Below, piece after piece: positions 61,431 through 64,000 of a stretch of DNA of 64,000 nt (position 1 is its first letter; each line of letters opens with the position of its first letter). Source of the stretch: Corynebacterium sp. UBA2622. Its GTDB lineage: Bacteria > Actinomycetota > Actinomycetes > Mycobacteriales > Mycobacteriaceae. The notes beneath the pieces were generated by a model that saw only the letters and a program-made list of their open reading frames with translations, was not told where the DNA came from and made no database searches. A program made the translations under genes and the position numbers. The stretch is taken from contig NZ_DDJO01000023.1 in assembly GCF_002339505.1 (NCBI RefSeq), forward strand, positions 24,470-88,469, written 5' to 3'.

Positions 61431-63382
61431 CAACCGCAGTGACCGGAAACAGCTCCAACGGGGGTGCCGCGGGCGGAGACCCCCGTGCAACCTGGCCCAT
61501 CCTCAGCGTGCGGGACCTCAACGTGTCCTTCCCCTCCGAGGCCGGTGTGGTCTCGGCGGTGCGTGGCGTGGACTTCGACCTCTACCGCGGGCGCACCCTC
61601 GGCATCGTGGGAGAGTCCGGCTCGGGCAAGTCCGTCACCTCGCTCGCGGTCATGGGCCTGCTCCCCGACTACGCCAAGGTGACGGGCTCCGTCGTTTTCG
61701 AGGGCGAGGAACTCCTGGGCAAGTCCGACAAGCAGATGTCCCATATCCGCGGCTCCGGCATCAGCATGATCTTCCAGGACCCCCTCTCCGCGCTGACACC
61801 GGTCTACGACATCGGTACCCAGCTCGTCGAGGCGATCCAGACGCACCAGAACATGCCGCGAAAGCAGGCGCTCGCCCGCGCGGCGGAGCTACTGGATCTG
61901 GTGGGCATCCCCGAGCCGCAGAAGCGCCTCAAGTCCTTCCCGCACGAGTTCTCGGGTGGCATGCGCCAGCGCGTCGTCATCGCGATCGCCATCGCGAACA
62001 ACCCGAGCGTGATCATCGCCGACGAGCCGACAACGGCGCTCGACGTGACCATTCAGGCGCAGATTCTCAACGTCATCAAGGTCGCCCAGAAGGAGACGGG
62101 GGCCGCCTGCATCATGATCACCCATGACATGGGCGTGGTGGCGAACATCGCGGACGACGTCCTCGTCATGTACGGCGGCCGGCCCGTCGAAAAGGCCGAC
62201 GTGCGCACGCTGTTCCACGCCCCGCGCATGCCGTACTCCATCGGCCTTCTCGGCTCGACCCCGCGCGTCGATCAGCCCTCCACCGAGCCCCTGACCTACA
62301 TCGAGGGCAACCCCCCGCAGCTCATCGATGTCAAGAACCAGTGCCAGTTCGCCCCCCGCTGCCCCGCCGCCGTCGAGGCGTGCCTCTCCGGGGAACCGCC
62401 CATGAAACCGGTGGAACCCGGCACCACCCACGAGGCCGCGTGCATCCGCAGGGACGAGATCTCCGGTGGCATGATCGGCGGCAAACCGCTTTACCCCGTG
62501 CCGAAGCTTCCAGACGACCCCTTCGCCGGCGTCCCCCGCGAGAAGCGCGAGGTGACCCTGGAGGTGGAGAACCTCAACAAGGAGTTCGCGCTGACCAAGG
62601 GGGCGCTGGTGAAGCGGCGCGTGGGCACCGTGCAGGCCGTGAAGAACGTGTCCTTCGACCTGCGCGCCGGTGAGTGCCTGGCCATCGTGGGCGAGTCCGG
62701 CTCCGGCAAGACCACCACCCTGCTGGAGATCATGAACCTCGAGCCCGCAGAGGGCAGCCGCATCGTGCTGCGCGGAGAGGACGCCTCGACCTTCAACCAC
62801 GCCCGGCGCCAAGCCGCCCGCCGCAACCTGCAGATGGTCTTCCAGGACCCGATGAGCTCACTGAACCCGCGCATGACGGTCAAGGAGATCCTCAGCGAGC
62901 CGCTCGACGCGCTGGGTTACGAGGGCGACAAGGACACCCGCGTGGCGGAGCTCATGCGCACCGTCGGACTGGACGCGTCCCACATCGACCGCTTCCCCGG
63001 GCACTTCTCGGGCGGGCAGCGTCAGCGCATCGGCCTCGCCCGCGCATTGGCGACGAACCCCTCCGTCATCGTGCTCGACGAGCCGGTCTCGGCCCTGGAC
63101 GTGTCCATCCAGGCGGGTGTGATCAACCTGCTCGAATCGCTGAAGCGGGAGCTGGGGTTGTCCTACCTCTTCGTGGCCCACGACCTGTCGGTGGTGCGCC
63201 ACCTCTCCGACCGGGTCGCCGTGATGTACAAGGGTGACTTCGTGGAGTTCGGCGACGCCGACGAAGTCTTCGACAACCCGCAGCACCCCTACACCCGGGC
63301 ACTGCTCTCGGCCATCCCGATCCCGGACCCCGACGTGGAGCGCAACCGGGTGCCGCTGAAATACACCCCGGAGGCCGGTTAA
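61427..63382 (+). CDS. fused peptide ABC transporter ATPase (DppD-DppF)
   Basis: 651 residues carrying two ABC modules in one chain. First: GESGSGKSV Walker A near 64, FSGGMRQRV, IIADEPTTALD, and the OppD/F C-terminal cysteine cluster (C-x-FAPRCPAAVEAC, ~305-320) that binds an iron-sulfur cluster in some members. Second: GESGSGKTT near 424, FSGGQRQRI and VLDEPVSALD. The joining of the two halves is known from other actinobacteria. It powers the permeases encoded before it. Its stop TAA shares the TTAA with the stop of the convergent kinase gene. Confidence 0.93.
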   Translation: MTTAVTGNSSNGGAAGGDPRATWPILSVRDLNVSFPSEAGVVSAVRGVDFDLYRGRTLGIVGESGSGKSVTSLAVMGLLPDYAKVTGSVVFEGEELLGKSDKQMSHIRGSGISMIFQDPLSALTPVYDIGTQLVEAIQTHQNMPRKQALARAAELLDLVGIPEPQKRLKSFPHEFSGGMRQRVVIAIAIANNPSVIIADEPTTALDVTIQAQILNVIKVAQKETGAACIMITHDMGVVANIADDVLVMYGGRPVEKADVRTLFHAPRMPYSIGLLGSTPRVDQPSTEPLTYIEGNPPQLIDVKNQCQFAPRCPAAVEACLSGEPPMKPVEPGTTHEAACIRRDEISGGMIGGKPLYPVPKLPDDPFAGVPREKREVTLEVENLNKEFALTKGALVKRRVGTVQAVKNVSFDLRAGECLAIVGESGSGKTTTLLEIMNLEPAEGSRIVLRGEDASTFNHARRQAARRNLQMVFQDPMSSLNPRMTVKEILSEPLDALGYEGDKDTRVAELMRTVGLDASHIDRFPGHFSGGQRQRIGLARALATNPSVIVLDEPVSALDVSIQAGVINLLESLKRELGLSYLFVAHDLSVVRHLSDRVAVMYKGDFVEFGDADEVFDNPQHPYTRALLSAIPIPDPDVERNRVPLKYTPEAG

Positions 63383-63849
63383 ACCACGCGCACGGTGACG
63401 TCGACGGGCGGCCGCGGCATCCCCGCCTCCTGCGCCGCCCACATGTCCCAGTAGTCCGCGTACCCGGGATCGCGCTGCAGGGCCCGGGACCTGCGCACAC
63501 CCGCTGCCGCGACCACCCGCACGGTGGTCACGTCTCCGCGGGCCCGCGCGGCGCGTATCGACGCCCCCGTCACCGCCCCCACTCCCTCCACAATCACGTC
63601 GGCCGCCGGATGGAGCTCCACCCACCCGGCGCGCCGGTGAGCGCCCCAGTCCCAGCGCCAGTACCCCGGGCTCCGCGGGTGCAGGACATCCCGGGCAACC
63701 ATCCGCGCACCCTCCGCGAGTCCTCCCCACCCGGGGTAGAAATCGTCGAGGTGGACCACGCGGATGCCCAGCGCGCGCCCCATGACTGCGGCAAGCGTGG
63801 TCTTCCCGGCGCCGGAGGGGCCGTCGATAAGCACCGTGTAGGGCCTCAC
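63379..63849 (-). CDS. uridine-kinase-like P-loop protein
   Basis: 156 residues. A P-loop GPSGAGKTT near residue 9 with the surrounding VLIDGPSGAG, then HLDDFYPGWGGLAEGARMV and VIVEGVGAVT, the acceptor-site pattern of uridine kinase and phosphoribulokinase-like proteins. The phosphate acceptor is not known. A GTG start at 63847-63849 overlaps by four bases the end of the upstream membrane protein gene, so they form an operon. Confidence 0.85.
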   Translation of the reverse strand: MRPYTVLIDGPSGAGKTTLAAVMGRALGIRVVHLDDFYPGWGGLAEGARMVARDVLHPRSPGYWRWDWGAHRRAGWVELHPAADVIVEGVGAVTGASIRAARARGDVTTVRVVAAAGVRRSRALQRDPGYADYWDMWAAQEAGMPRPPVDVTVRVV

Positions 63850-64000
63850 CCCACGCTCCACAGGGGGCGGAAGTGGCCGCTGTACCACGCCGCGGCGAGC
63901 GCGACCGCGGCGGCCAGGATGCTCAGCACCATGACCAGCCAGTCGATCCGGTACAGGCGCGACGCGCGGGCGTGGCTGCGCGGGGTGCCGCGCCCGAAGC
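63846..64000 (-). CDS. C-terminal end of a membrane protein (possible ECF-transporter T component)
   Basis: Only the last ~51 residues are in the window, ending at TGA 63846-63848. They contain an arginine-rich segment (RSHARASRLYRID) and one hydrophobic helix (WLVMVLSILAAAVALAAAWY), then a short tail. The arrangement recalls the C-terminus of CbiQ/EcfT-type transport proteins but is too short to settle. It overlaps the kinase gene by four bases (GTGA). Confidence 0.5.
   Translation of the reverse strand, partial: FGRGTPRSHARASRLYRIDWLVMVLSILAAAVALAAAWYSGHFRPLWSVG

Overview
The window is high-GC DNA (roughly two thirds G+C by eye) from a Corynebacterium or a very close relative. The diagnostic content is an OdhA that fuses an E2-type domain to the 2-oxoglutarate dehydrogenase E1, the sigE/anti-sigma/tatB cluster, actinobacterial GlgA and GlgC, glucosyl-3-phosphoglycerate synthase, a mycothiol deacetylase (MshB), an LpqW-like lipoprotein, FolP2 and the succinylase-branch lysine genes dapC, dapD and dapE. 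From memory, the order from about 25.6 kb to 57 kb follows the Mycobacterium tuberculosis Rv1156-Rv1248 region in compressed form. I cannot name a species.

Layout. 0-5.2 kb: an SbcC-like ATPase fragment with its nuclease partner, then a SWIM-domain protein coupled to a large Snf2 helicase (all minus strand). 5.3-8.1 kb: a proline symporter gene split by one in-frame TGA, a secreted HNH nuclease and a small membrane protein. 8.1-15 kb: an accessory stretch. AT-richer DNA with a small lipoprotein lies on one side of a core-type DEAD-box RNA helicase. On the other side is an overlapping two-gene module, a Nudix hydrolase plus a PLD/SF2-helicase/DUF3427-type protein, ending in a 19-bp tandem repeat. 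15-25.5 kb: nucleoside hydrolase with an MFS transporter, several uncharacterised proteins, a carboxylesterase and a fused full-length ABC exporter. 25.6-34.7 kb: odhA, two envelope proteins, mrp, tatB, anti-sigma factor, sigE and an O-methyltransferase. 34.7-38.7 kb: glgC and glgA diverging, then a GH32-fold protein that has lost all three catalytic residues. 38.7-44.8 kb: RlmA-type methyltransferase, a DUF3117 mini-protein, DivIVA-domain protein, gpgS, folP2, LOG protein, dapE and a divergent dapD paralog. 44.8-50.9 kb: two tandem amino-acid permeases, canonical dapD, GtrA protein, dapC and ferredoxin. 51-57.3 kb: mshB, lpqW-like gene, typA, a secreted protein and a DUF402 protein. 57.5-63.4 kb: a complete oligopeptide ABC importer operon, then a P-loop kinase and the end of a membrane protein.

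Many genes here look leaderless: a TAnnnT -10 hexamer sits 6-8 bases before the ATG or GTG. I used this to choose several starts (glgC, glgA, dapE, dapD, the dapD paralog, the O-methyltransferase and others). The most interesting candidates for new biology are the Nudix/PLD-helicase module, the GH32 pseudoenzyme beside the glycogen genes, the dapD paralog, the probable ATC start codon of the anti-sigma gene and the disrupted putP. No rRNA, tRNA, CRISPR array, insertion sequence or prophage was recognised.
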